A DNA stretch of 11,636 nucleotides from Pseudomonadota bacterium (GTDB lineage: Bacteria; Pseudomonadota; Gammaproteobacteria; Burkholderiales; Thiobacillaceae): contig JAKACL010000068.1 in assembly GCA_021821425.1 (NCBI GenBank), forward strand, positions 1-11,636, written 5' to 3'. Of this stretch, positions 5,507 through 11,636 are shown in pieces. Numbering within the stretch: position 1 is the first letter of the stretch; each line of letters opens with the position of its first letter. The position numbers and the translations under genes were made by a program. Below the pieces are notes generated by a model, which searched no databases, had not been told where the DNA came from, and worked only from the letters and a program-made list of their open reading frames with translations.

Positions 5507-6556
5507 ATGCGCGCCCTGCTTCTGCTGCTGTTCGTTCCCTCGTTTGCCTTCGCCCAGGCAGGCGGCCCGCCCTTCATTCCGGTCAATATGATGAAAGCCA
5601 CCGCCACGCCGATGTCGAACACCGTCGACGCGGTGGGCGCGCTGATCGCCGAGGACAGCGTGGTGCTGCGGCCCGAAATCGACGGCCGCATCGAAAGGCT
5701 GCGCTTCAAGGAAGGCCAGCCGGTGAAGAAGGGCGCGATACTGGTGATGCTCGACGCCGCCGAGCAGCGCGCCCGCGTGGCCGCCGCCGAGGCCGATCTG
5801 AAGCTGGCGCAAAGCCGCTACAGCCGCAGCGAGGAACTGGTCGCGCAGAACTTCATTTCGCGCCAGGCGCTCGACGAGGCGCGCGCCAATCTCGACATCC
5901 TGCGCGCACGTCTGCGCCAGGAACAGGTGGCACTCGGCAAGACCGTGATCCGCGCGCCGTTTGCCGGCGTGGTCGGTCTGCGCCAGGTCAGCCCCGGCGC
6001 CTATGTCGGCAAGGGCGACGACCTGGTGCGGCTGGACGCGCTCGGCACCCTGAAACTGGAGGTGCCGGTCCCCGAAACGGCGCTGCCACGGGTGCGCATC
6101 GGCCAGCGGATCTCGCTGACCGTAGACGCGTTGCCGGGGCAACGCTTCAGCGGCACCGTGCACGCCATCGATCCGGTGGTCGACCCGGTCAGCCGCAACG
6201 TGCGGGTGCGCGCGCGCATCGCCAACCCCAAAGGCCAGCTCAAACCCGGCATGTTCGCCCGCGCCACCGCCGACCTCGGCGGCAGGACCCGCGCCATCCT
6301 GCTGCCCGAACAGGTCATCGTGCCGCGTGCGGACGGGAGCTATGTGTTCCTCGCGGTCGACGGCAAGGCCGAACTGCGCAAGGTCACGCTGGGCAAGCGC
6401 GAGCCAGGCCGCGTCGAGGTCGTGTCCGGCGTGGCCGAAGGCGACACCGTCATTCTCGACGGCCAGATCAAGCTGCGCCCGGGCGTGCCCGTCGTCACGC
6501 TCGAGCAGGCGACGCAAATGATGAAGAAGCAGTCGGGCAAACCGCCGGCACGCTGA
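5507..6556 (+). CDS. RND efflux periplasmic adaptor (membrane fusion protein)
   Basis: A 349-residue adaptor of the HlyD/AcrA type that links an inner-membrane RND pump to an outer-membrane channel in the periplasm. It has a signal peptide (MRALLLLLFVPSFAFA, cleavage likely before QA) and no lipobox cysteine, so it is not an AcrA-like lipoprotein. In order it shows a first lipoyl half at ~53-84 (VVLRPEIDGRIERLRFKEGQPVKKG), an alpha-hairpin rich in Ala, Arg and Glu at ~85-144, a second lipoyl half at ~147-176 (VIRAPFAGVVGLRQVSPGAYV), then beta-barrel and membrane-proximal domains with LPEQVIVP and VVSGVAEGDTVI. It is short for the family and ends in a basic tail. The ATG at 5507 is set by the signal peptide; only a weak GGA precedes it. 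The pump gene follows after 57 bp. Confidence 0.93.
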   Translation: MRALLLLLFVPSFAFAQAGGPPFIPVNMMKATATPMSNTVDAVGALIAEDSVVLRPEIDGRIERLRFKEGQPVKKGAILVMLDAAEQRARVAAAEADLKLAQSRYSRSEELVAQNFISRQALDEARANLDILRARLRQEQVALGKTVIRAPFAGVVGLRQVSPGAYVGKGDDLVRLDALGTLKLEVPVPETALPRVRIGQRISLTVDALPGQRFSGTVHAIDPVVDPVSRNVRVRARIANPKGQLKPGMFARATADLGGRTRAILLPEQVIVPRADGSYVFLAVDGKAELRKVTLGKREPGRVEVVSGVAEGDTVILDGQIKLRPGVPVVTLEQATQMMKKQSGKPPAR

Positions 6557-6613
6557 GCCCGCCCGTCTCCCATCGCCTTCGCCCCGCGCTCAACGCTTTA
6601 CCCTGGATAAGCC

Positions 6614-9600
6614 ATGATCCTGTCCGACCTTTCGATCCGCCGCCCGGTACTGGCCACCGTAATGAGCCTGATGATCATCCTGATCGGCCTGATCGCCTTC
6701 GACCGCCTGCCGGTGCGCGAATACCCCAACATCGACGCGCCGGTGGTGTCGGTGCGTACGGTCTATCCAGGCGCTTCCGCGGCGGTGATGGAAAGCCAGA
6801 TCACCAAGCCGCTGGAGGATTCGCTGTCGGGCATCGAGGGCATCCGCACCATCAAGTCCGTCAGCCGCGAAGCGGTCAGCCAGATCACGGTGGAGTTCGT
6901 GCAGTCGCGCGATCCCGAAGCCGCCGCCAACGACACGCGCGACCGCGTGGCGCGGGTGCGCGGCCTGCTACCGGGCGAGGCGGAAGACCCGGTGGTCGCC
7001 AAGATCGAAGCCGATGCGCAGGCCATCATCTGGCTGGCATTTTCCAGCGACCGCCAGTCGCCGCTGGAAATCACCGATTACGCCGACCGCGTGGTGGCCG
7101 ATCAGCTGAAAACCCTGCCGGGCGTCGCATCGGTGATCGTCGGCGGGCAGCGCCGCTATGCCATGCGCGTGTGGCTCGACCCCAGCCGCATGGCCGCGCT
7201 GGGCGTGACGGTGCAGGACGTGGAAACCGCGCTCAGGAGCCAGAACACCGAACTGCCCTCGGGCCGGATCGAAGGCCCGATGCGCGAATTCACCGTGCAG
7301 GCCGAAACCGACCTCAAGACGCCGGAGGAATTCGAGCGCGTGATCATCCGCGACAGCGGCGGCGCGCTGGTGCGCCTGGGCGACCTCGGGCGCGCCGAAA
7401 TCGGCGCCGAGGACGAACGCAATATCGTGCGCGTCAACGGCCGCGCCGCGGTGGGGCTGGGCATCGTCAAGCAGTCCACCGCCAACACGCTGGCGGTGGC
7501 GCAGGCGGTCAAGGCCGAACTGCCGCGCATCGAGGCGGCATTGCCGGAAGGCATGCAGCTCAAGGTCGGTTTCGACAGCTCGATTTTCATCGAAAAATCG
7601 ATCGACGCCGTCTACACGACCATGATCGAGGCGATGGTGCTGGTGGTCGCGGTGATCTTCCTGTTCCTGCGCAACTGGCGCGCCACGCTGATTCCCTTCG
7701 TCACCATCCCGGTGTCGCTGATCGGCGCCTTCATCTTTCTCTATGCGATGGGCTTCACCATCAACGTGCTGACCCTGCTGGGGCTGGTGCTGGCGATCGG
7801 CCTGGTGGTCGACGACGCCATCGTCATGCTGGAAAACATCTACCGCCACATCGAGGAAGGCATGCCGCCGGTCGAGGCGGCGGTCAAGGGCGCCAGGGAG
7901 ATCGGCTTTGCGGTGATGGCGATGACGCTGACGCTGGTCGCGGTGTTCGCGCCGCTGGCCTTTGCCGAGGGCAACACCGGCAAGCTGTTCACCGAATTTG
8001 CGATGACGGTGGCCGCCGCCGTACTGGTCTCGGGCTTTGTCGCGCTGACCCTGACGCCGATGATGGCGAGCAGGATGCTGCGCCACGAAACCCGCCACGG
8101 CGCGTTCTTCAATTTTGGCGAGCGCGTGCTGACCGGCTTGAACAGCGCCTACACGCGTGGCGTGACCCGCGTGCTGAAGCATCCGCTGATCATGGTGCTG
8201 GTGTTCGTGCTGGTTGCCGCGGCCGCGTTCGGACTGCTGAAATCGCTGAAGTCTGAACTCGCCCCGACCGAGGATCGCGGCTTTTTCATCGGCTTCATGC
8301 TCGCGCCCGAAGGCGCCACGCTGCAATACACCGACCAGTACGCGCGCCAGCTTGAGGGCATCTACCGGAACGTGCCGGAAGTCCGCACCGCCTTCGTCGT
8401 CGTCGCCCCCGGCCTCGAGCGCCCCAACCCGGTCAACACCGCGCTGTCGTTCGTGATGCTCGACCCATGGGAGGAGCGTACCCGCAGCCAGATGGACATC
8501 ACCGCCAGCCTCGGCCCGCAGATGTTCATGGGCATGCCCGGCGTGCTCGCCTTCCCGATCAACCCGCCTTCGCTGGGCCAGAGCTTTCGCAATCCGCCAC
8601 TGCAGTTCGTGGTGCAGGCGCCCAGCTACGACGCGCTGAACACGGCGGTCGAAGCGTTGATGGCCAAGGTGCGCGAATACCCCGGGCTGTCCAACCCCGA
8701 CACCGACCTCAAGCTGACCAAGCCCCAGCTCAAGGTCGAGATCAACCGCGACAAGGCCGCCCAGATGGGGGTCGGCATCGACACCGTCGGCCGCACGCTG
8801 GAAACCCTGCTCGGCGGCCGCGAAGTCACCCGCTTCAAGCGCGACAGCGAGCAATACGACGTCATCGTCCAGCTCGACCCCGCCGCCCGCGCCGTCCCGC
8901 AGGACCTGACCGCGCTCTATGTGCGCGGCCGCGACGGCGGGCTCACGCCGCTGTCCAACCTGGTCGCGCTGACCGAGACCGTGGCGCCCAAGGAACTCAA
9001 CCACTTCAACCGCCAGCGCGCTGCGATCATTTCGGCCAACATCGCACCCGGCTACACCCTCGGCGAAGCGCTCGCCTTCATGGACCAGGCCGCGGCCGAC
9101 ACCCTGCCGCCCAGCGCCCGCACCACGCTGGACGGCCAGTCGCGCGAATTCCGCGAATCGGGGCAAACGCTGCTGATCACCTTCGCGCTGGCGCTGGCCA
9201 TCATCTATCTGGTGCTGGCGGCGCAGTTCGAGAGCTTCGTCTCGCCCTTCATCATCATGCTGACGGTGCCGCTCGCCGCCACCGGCGCGCTCCTGGCGCT
9301 GAAGCTCAGCGGCGGCACCCTCAACGTCTACAGCCAGATCGGCCTGGTGATGCTGGTCGGCCTGATCACCAAGCACGGCATTTTGATCGTCGAGTTCGCC
9401 AACCAGCTGCGCGCGCGCGGCAGGCGCAAGGTCGAGGCGGTGATCGAGGCGTCCAGCCTGCGCCTGCGGCCGATTCTAATGACCACCGCGGCGATGGTGC
9501 TGGGCGCAGTGCCGCTGGCGGTGGCGACCGGCGCCGGCGCGGAGTCGCGCTCGCCGATCGGCTGGGTCATCGTCGGCGGTCTGCTGCTGGGCACGCTGCT

Positions 9601-9700
9601 GACGCTGTTCGTCATTCCGGTGGCCTATACCCTGCTGACGCGCGAGCGTGCAGAGACTGCCAACCCCGTCCCGCCGGAGACCGAACCCGTCCTCAATTGA
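6614..9700 (+). CDS. RND efflux pump of the HAE-1 (AcrB-like) family
   Basis: A 1028-residue inner-membrane proton-driven exporter, full length for the hydrophobe/amphiphile RND family. TM1 is at ~11-29 and the first periplasmic porter loop at ~30-335. TM2-6 follow, with the proton-relay pair Asp400-Asp401 in GLVVDDAIVMLENI of TM4. TM7 is at ~524-541, the second porter loop at ~542-850, and the last spans include Lys920 in GLITKHGILIVEF, equivalent to AcrB Lys940. All expected relay residues are present, so the pump should be functional. The substrate cannot be predicted; drugs, solvents or fatty acids are all possible. It forms an operon with the adaptor. No outer-membrane channel gene follows, so a TolC-type protein encoded elsewhere is presumably used. 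The gene ends just before a 32-bp palindrome. Confidence 0.96.
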   Translation: MILSDLSIRRPVLATVMSLMIILIGLIAFDRLPVREYPNIDAPVVSVRTVYPGASAAVMESQITKPLEDSLSGIEGIRTIKSVSREAVSQITVEFVQSRDPEAAANDTRDRVARVRGLLPGEAEDPVVAKIEADAQAIIWLAFSSDRQSPLEITDYADRVVADQLKTLPGVASVIVGGQRRYAMRVWLDPSRMAALGVTVQDVETALRSQNTELPSGRIEGPMREFTVQAETDLKTPEEFERVIIRDSGGALVRLGDLGRAEIGAEDERNIVRVNGRAAVGLGIVKQSTANTLAVAQAVKAELPRIEAALPEGMQLKVGFDSSIFIEKSIDAVYTTMIEAMVLVVAVIFLFLRNWRATLIPFVTIPVSLIGAFIFLYAMGFTINVLTLLGLVLAIGLVVDDAIVMLENIYRHIEEGMPPVEAAVKGAREIGFAVMAMTLTLVAVFAPLAFAEGNTGKLFTEFAMTVAAAVLVSGFVALTLTPMMASRMLRHETRHGAFFNFGERVLTGLNSAYTRGVTRVLKHPLIMVLVFVLVAAAAFGLLKSLKSELAPTEDRGFFIGFMLAPEGATLQYTDQYARQLEGIYRNVPEVRTAFVVVAPGLERPNPVNTALSFVMLDPWEERTRSQMDITASLGPQMFMGMPGVLAFPINPPSLGQSFRNPPLQFVVQAPSYDALNTAVEALMAKVREYPGLSNPDTDLKLTKPQLKVEINRDKAAQMGVGIDTVGRTLETLLGGREVTRFKRDSEQYDVIVQLDPAARAVPQDLTALYVRGRDGGLTPLSNLVALTETVAPKELNHFNRQRAAIISANIAPGYTLGEALAFMDQAAADTLPPSARTTLDGQSREFRESGQTLLITFALALAIIYLVLAAQFESFVSPFIIMLTVPLAATGALLALKLSGGTLNVYSQIGLVMLVGLITKHGILIVEFANQLRARGRRKVEAVIEASSLRLRPILMTTAAMVLGAVPLAVATGAGAESRSPIGWVIVGGLLLGTLLTLFVIPVAYTLLTRERAETANPVPPETEPVLN

Positions 9701-9710
9701 CGAGTTCGTC

Positions 9711-9742
9711 CGCTGTCCTGACGAAGCTTCGTCAGGACAGCG
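9711..9742. repeat. 32-bp perfect palindrome after the RND operon
   Basis: A perfect loop-free inverted repeat with 16-base arms: CGCTGTCCTGACGAAG at 9711-9726 and its reverse complement at 9727-9742. It begins 11 bases after the pump stop. A smaller palindrome (GACGA-GT-TCGTC, 9699-9710) overlaps the stop codon and shares the GACGA core. There is no T-run, so it is not a classic intrinsic terminator, though the RNA hairpin would be very stable and could protect the 3' end. It may instead be a protein-binding or repeated extragenic element. Confidence 0.85.
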
Positions 9743-9870
9743 CCGCCACAGGTTCATCAAGCCGTCAAACCCGCCTGATTTAATGCGGTTTTCCACGCCA
9801 TGCGGCACCCCGGGAGACTGGCATGAACCCTGCTCATATCCTTGCAAAGACAACGCAAGGAGAGACCGAA

Positions 9871-10140
9871 ATGATTGAACTTGAACCCGGCAACACCCTG
9901 GACATCAGCCTGAAGGAAGACAGCCAGGGACGCGACCGCGTCGAGCTGTCGCTGGTCGCCCACGACTGCCGCCTGACCCTGACGCCGCATCAGGCCCGGG
10001 TTCTGGCAACCGAGTTGATCATGGCGGTCAACCGGGCCGAAGTGCGCAGCAACCTGAAGCACAGCCAGAACGTGGTGCGCAGTCCGCAGCCGGTCGAACA
10101 GAAAAAGCGCGGCCTGTTTCATCAGGCGTTCGCCAAATAG
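9871..10140 (+). CDS. Hypothetical 89-residue protein
   Basis: I do not recognise this gene. It has a very good ribosome site, AAGGAG at 9857-9862, eight bases before the ATG at 9871, so it is probably real and well translated. The frame is open 16 codons further upstream (ATG at 9823), but that part lacks a ribosome site. The product is soluble with no signal peptide or membrane span. Residues 1-37 alternate like beta strands (IELEPGNTLDISL, RVELSLVAHDCRLTL). Residues ~38-62 look like an amphipathic helix (TPHQARVLATELIMAVNRAEV), and the tail is polar and basic with KKRGLF. Its single cysteine is Cys33. It follows the RND operon by 170 bp and is probably a separate unit. No function is proposed. 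Confidence 0.75.
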   Translation: MIELEPGNTLDISLKEDSQGRDRVELSLVAHDCRLTLTPHQARVLATELIMAVNRAEVRSNLKHSQNVVRSPQPVEQKKRGLFHQAFAK

Positions 10141-10148
10141 TTTCCAGG

Positions 10149-10166
10149 CCAGTCGGCTTCGACTGG
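10149..10166 (+). terminator. Hairpin after the 89-residue gene
   Basis: A perfect 7-bp stem, CCAGTCG (10149-10155) with CGACTGG (10160-10166), has the tight loop GCTT and lies eight bases after the stop. No T-run follows, so it may stabilise the message end rather than stop polymerase. The terminator at 10255-10289 could then be the true end. Confidence 0.35.
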
Positions 10167-10196
10167 ACCCGGGGTCGCGGGCAGCCTCGCTGAACG

Positions 10197-10289
10197 ACCC
10201 TATAAGAAGCCTCCGGTTTGTCGGAGGTCCGCCATCCGTGATAGGGTGGCATGTAGGCGCGATGGATTCGTCCTCGCGCCTTTTTATTT
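10197..10289 (+). ncRNA. Candidate structured RNA or leader ahead of the thioredoxin gene
   Basis: This 93-base stretch holds several stems ending in an intrinsic terminator. CCTCCG (10210-10215) pairs with CGGAGG (10222-10227). GCCATCC (10231-10237) pairs with GGGTGGC (10244-10250, one G-T pair). The terminator stem is at 10255-10281. Separately, ACCCTAT (10197-10203) is the exact complement of ATAGGGT (10241-10247), which would enclose the first hairpin and exclude the second, so two mutually exclusive folds exist. It could be a small RNA, an attenuating leader for the thioredoxin gene, or the 3' end of the preceding gene's message. A TATAAG (10201-10206) could be a -10 box but has no good -35. 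No known RNA family is recognised. Confidence 0.35.
10255..10289 (+). terminator. Intrinsic terminator upstream of the thioredoxin gene
   Basis: A perfect 8-bp GC-rich stem, AGGCGCGA (10255-10262) with TCGCGCCT (10274-10281), has an 11-base loop and is followed by TTTTTATTT (10281-10289). It lies 115 bases after the stop of the 89-residue gene and 55 bases before the thioredoxin start. It either ends transcripts from upstream or attenuates the thioredoxin gene. Confidence 0.8.
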
Positions 10290-10344
10290 CGTCATTTTTC
10301 CGTTCCGGCCTTCCAGGCCATTCCACTTTTACGCAGGAACCCGT

Positions 10345-10728
10345 ATGGCCGTCATCGAACTCACCCAGGACAATTTCGAATCCACCATCAACGGCAACGA
10401 TGTCGTCGTCGTCGACTTCTGGGCGCCCTGGTGCGGCCCCTGCCGCGGTTTTGCGCCGATTTTCGAGGCCGCCGCCGAGAAGCACGCCAACATCGTGTTC
10501 GCCAAGGTCAATACCGAAGTCGAGCAGGATCTGGCCGGCTACTTCCAGATCCGCTCGATTCCCACGCTGATGGTGTTCCGCGAACAGGTCATCCTCTACT
10601 CGGAAGCCGGCTCGCTGCCCGCCAATGCGCTGGACGCGCTGATCGAACAGGTCATGGGGCTGGACATGGCGCAGGTCCACAAGGACATCGCCGATCAGCA
10701 GACGCAGCAGGGCGCCGGGCAGGCCTGA
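10345..10728 (+). CDS. Thioredoxin-family protein
   Basis: A 127-residue cytoplasmic thioredoxin, a dithiol reductant of disulfides in client proteins. The redox motif WCGPC is at 29-33 (Cys30, Cys33), with WAPWCGPCRGFAPIF around it. The buried acid is Asp24 in VVVDFW, and the cis-proline Pro73 is in SIPTLMVF. There is no signal peptide. Compared with standard thioredoxin 1 (~108 residues) it has ~18 extra C-terminal residues (MAQVHKDIADQQTQQ...), polar and glutamine-rich. Residues after the motif (RGF instead of KMI/KAI) also differ, so it is probably a paralogue rather than the main TrxA. The ATG at 10345 is supported by AGGAA at 10335-10339. Its stop directly abuts the stop of hda on the other strand. 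Confidence 0.93.
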   Translation: MAVIELTQDNFESTINGNDVVVVDFWAPWCGPCRGFAPIFEAAAEKHANIVFAKVNTEVEQDLAGYFQIRSIPTLMVFREQVILYSEAGSLPANALDALIEQVMGLDMAQVHKDIADQQTQQGAGQA

Positions 10729-11379
10729 TCAGGGCCGCTTAACGCTGAGCAACTGCCGCAGCAGCGGCAGCGTGATCGGACGTTGCGTTTCCAGGCTGAA
10801 TCGGTCCAGCGCCTCCAGCACCCGCAGCAGGTTCTGCATGTCGCGCGCGGTGTGGTTCAGCAGATAGTCCGCCACCTGGGGATCCAGCCGGAAACCCAGG
10901 GTGTCGGCGTGCTGGCTCAAGGCGGCACGCTTCTCGGCGTCGTCCAGCGCCTGCAACTGGAACACCAGGCCCCAGCCCAGCCGGGTCCTGAGCTCCGGCA
11001 TCAGCGGCAGCTCGGCCGGCGCCACGCTGCCCGCCGCCAGCCACAGTCCGCCCGCCTCGCGCACCCGGTTGAACGCGGCAAAACCGGCGTGCTGCTGTTG
11101 CGTGTTCCATCGTTCCACCTGAACCGCAATCACCGCCTGCGCCGCCTGTTGACCGCTGAAATCGACCGTCATGCCGCGCGCTTCGCAGGCGTGGGCCCAG
11201 GCCGTCAGCAAATAACGCTTGCCGCTGCCCGGCGCGCCCCATACGTAGACCATGCGCTCGGCCGCGCTGCCGTCGAGCATGGCCTGCAGCTGCGCCATCA
11301 GCTCGACATTGCGCCCGGCCACAAAACGGGCGAGTTCGGGCCGGGCCGGCGGGCGGACATCGAGTAGGAGCTGCTGCAT
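10729..11379 (-). CDS. hda: Hda, DnaA regulatory inactivator (degenerate ATPase motifs)
   Basis: A 216-residue AAA+ protein of the DnaA/Hda type. Hda binds the sliding clamp and stimulates DnaA-ATP hydrolysis, preventing re-initiation of replication. The N-terminal clamp-binding peptide is QLLLDV (3-8). A Walker A-like GAPGSGKR is at 48-55, where the usual Thr/Ser after Lys is Arg55. The Walker B position reads VIAVQVERW (83-91), with Gln87 and no aspartate where relatives have DD or DN. The box VII region RTRLGWG (131-137, candidate Arg finger) and the sensor 2 region ARDMQNLLRVLEALDR (178-193) are kept, and LTLDPLL-like features close the protein (ITLPLLRQLL). The ATG at 11379 gives the expected N-terminus; a GTG 13 codons upstream is less likely. 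The gene is divergent from nadA. Confidence 0.88.
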   Translation of the reverse strand: MQQLLLDVRPPARPELARFVAGRNVELMAQLQAMLDGSAAERMVYVWGAPGSGKRYLLTAWAHACEARGMTVDFSGQQAAQAVIAVQVERWNTQQQHAGFAAFNRVREAGGLWLAAGSVAPAELPLMPELRTRLGWGLVFQLQALDDAEKRAALSQHADTLGFRLDPQVADYLLNHTARDMQNLLRVLEALDRFSLETQRPITLPLLRQLLSVKRP

Positions 11380-11462
11380 GGGGCGCAAGGATAAGGCATA
11401 AGCCACGCTGTGCTCCACAAAAACCCGTACGACGCCGCGTGAAAACCGCGACTGCGCGGCGC

Positions 11463-11468
11463 TATACT
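11463..11468 (+). promoter_or_regulatory. Candidate -10 box for nadA
   Basis: TATACT (11463-11468) matches the sigma70 -10 consensus at five of six positions and would start RNA about 25 bases before the nadA ATG. The -35 region (around 11440-11445, TGAAAA) is a weak match. The divergent hda promoter must lie in the same 120-bp gap but is not evident. Confidence 0.35.
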
Positions 11469-11499
11469 TGAACGCTTTACACCCTGTGCCGAACGCTCG

Positions 11500-11636
11500 A
11501 TGAATCTCGTTTTTCCCATTCCGGTCCGTCCCGTGATCCAGCCGCCCCCGATGGTGGAAGAAGTGCTGGCCGACGACGAACGCGCCGAACTGAAGACGCG
11601 CATCAAGCGCCTGATGAAGGAACAGGATGCGGTGCT
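11500..11636 (+). CDS. nadA: Quinolinate synthase NadA, N-terminal part (3' end outside window)
   Basis: The first 45 codons of a gene cut by the window end. The stretch ERAELKTRIKRLMKEQDAVL (27-46) matches the N-terminal helix of quinolinate synthase, where KxRIKxLxKExxAVLVAHYY is typical. The preceding proline-rich ~20 residues (FPIPVRPVIQPPPMV) are a variable lead-in. NadA is an Fe-S enzyme that condenses iminoaspartate with dihydroxyacetone phosphate to quinolinate for NAD synthesis. The Fe-S cysteines lie beyond the window. The ATG at 11500 has no clear ribosome site, and an ATG 17 codons in (MVEEVL) is an alternative. The assignment rests on a short match. Confidence 0.72.
   Translation, partial: MNLVFPIPVRPVIQPPPMVEEVLADDERAELKTRIKRLMKEQDAV

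Noticed and set aside
5305..8256. 983-codon plus-strand open frame across the RND adaptor and pump
   Set aside because: Arg/Gly/His/Pro-rich translation without domains; it is an out-of-frame shadow in GC-rich DNA.
6968..9376. 802-codon minus-strand open frame opposite the RND pump
   Set aside because: Composition (His, Gln, Arg, Asp, Gly) is typical of antisense frames in high-GC genes, and no motif or ribosome site supports it.
9823..9870. N-terminal extension of the 89-residue orphan
   Set aside because: The strong AAGGAG site sits inside it, eight bases before the ATG at 9871, which is the better start.
1..11636. A new defence, mobile or biosynthetic system
   Set aside because: All larger genes belong to well-known housekeeping or efflux families, and no mobile-element signature or cluster of unknown genes is present.

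Overview
This high-GC window reads as ordinary chromosome of a betaproteobacterium. The gene set (argH end, cyaY facing lptM-lysA, an AlaLysPro-rich histone H1-like protein, msrPQ, a beta-type Hda, the nadA start) and the protein style suggest the Nitrosomonadales/Thiobacillus neighbourhood. That placement is inference from remembered protein families, not from a search. I see no IS element, phage gene, CRISPR array, tRNA or rRNA.

Layout. Bases 1-374 hold the end of argH (arginine synthesis). It converges on a minus-strand pair, cyaY (frataxin) followed by a MarR-type regulator with a cysteine-rich tail (389-1313). Only 25 bp away and divergent lie lptM and lysA (1339-2705), a lipoprotein that assists LPS export and the last enzyme of lysine synthesis. 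Next is a 301-bp non-coding stretch with a promoter, a perfect 15-bp palindrome over its -35 box and a leader that can fold extensively. It leads into a 203-residue histone H1-like protein made of [15 protein letters not shown] repeats, followed by a strong terminator and two decaying copies of its distal half. The minus-strand pair msrP-msrQ (3754-5348) repairs oxidised methionine in the envelope. Divergent from it is a two-gene RND efflux operon (adaptor 5507-6556, pump 6614-9700) with no outer-membrane channel gene beside it. A 32-bp perfect palindrome follows the pump. Then come an 89-residue orphan gene, a folded stretch ending in an intrinsic terminator, a thioredoxin-family gene (10345-10728), an abutting convergent hda (10729-11379) and the first 137 bases of nadA.

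How the parts fit. The window mixes biosynthesis (argH, lysA, nadA), envelope upkeep (lptM, msrPQ, RND pump), thiol and iron-sulfur homeostasis (cyaY, thioredoxin) and chromosome management (H1-like protein, Hda). No single new multi-gene system is evident. The points most worth a second look are the Cys-cluster MarR protein coupled to cyaY, the Hda homologue that lacks recognisable Walker B acids, and two unexplained structured RNA candidates, one ahead of the H1-like gene and one ahead of the thioredoxin gene.
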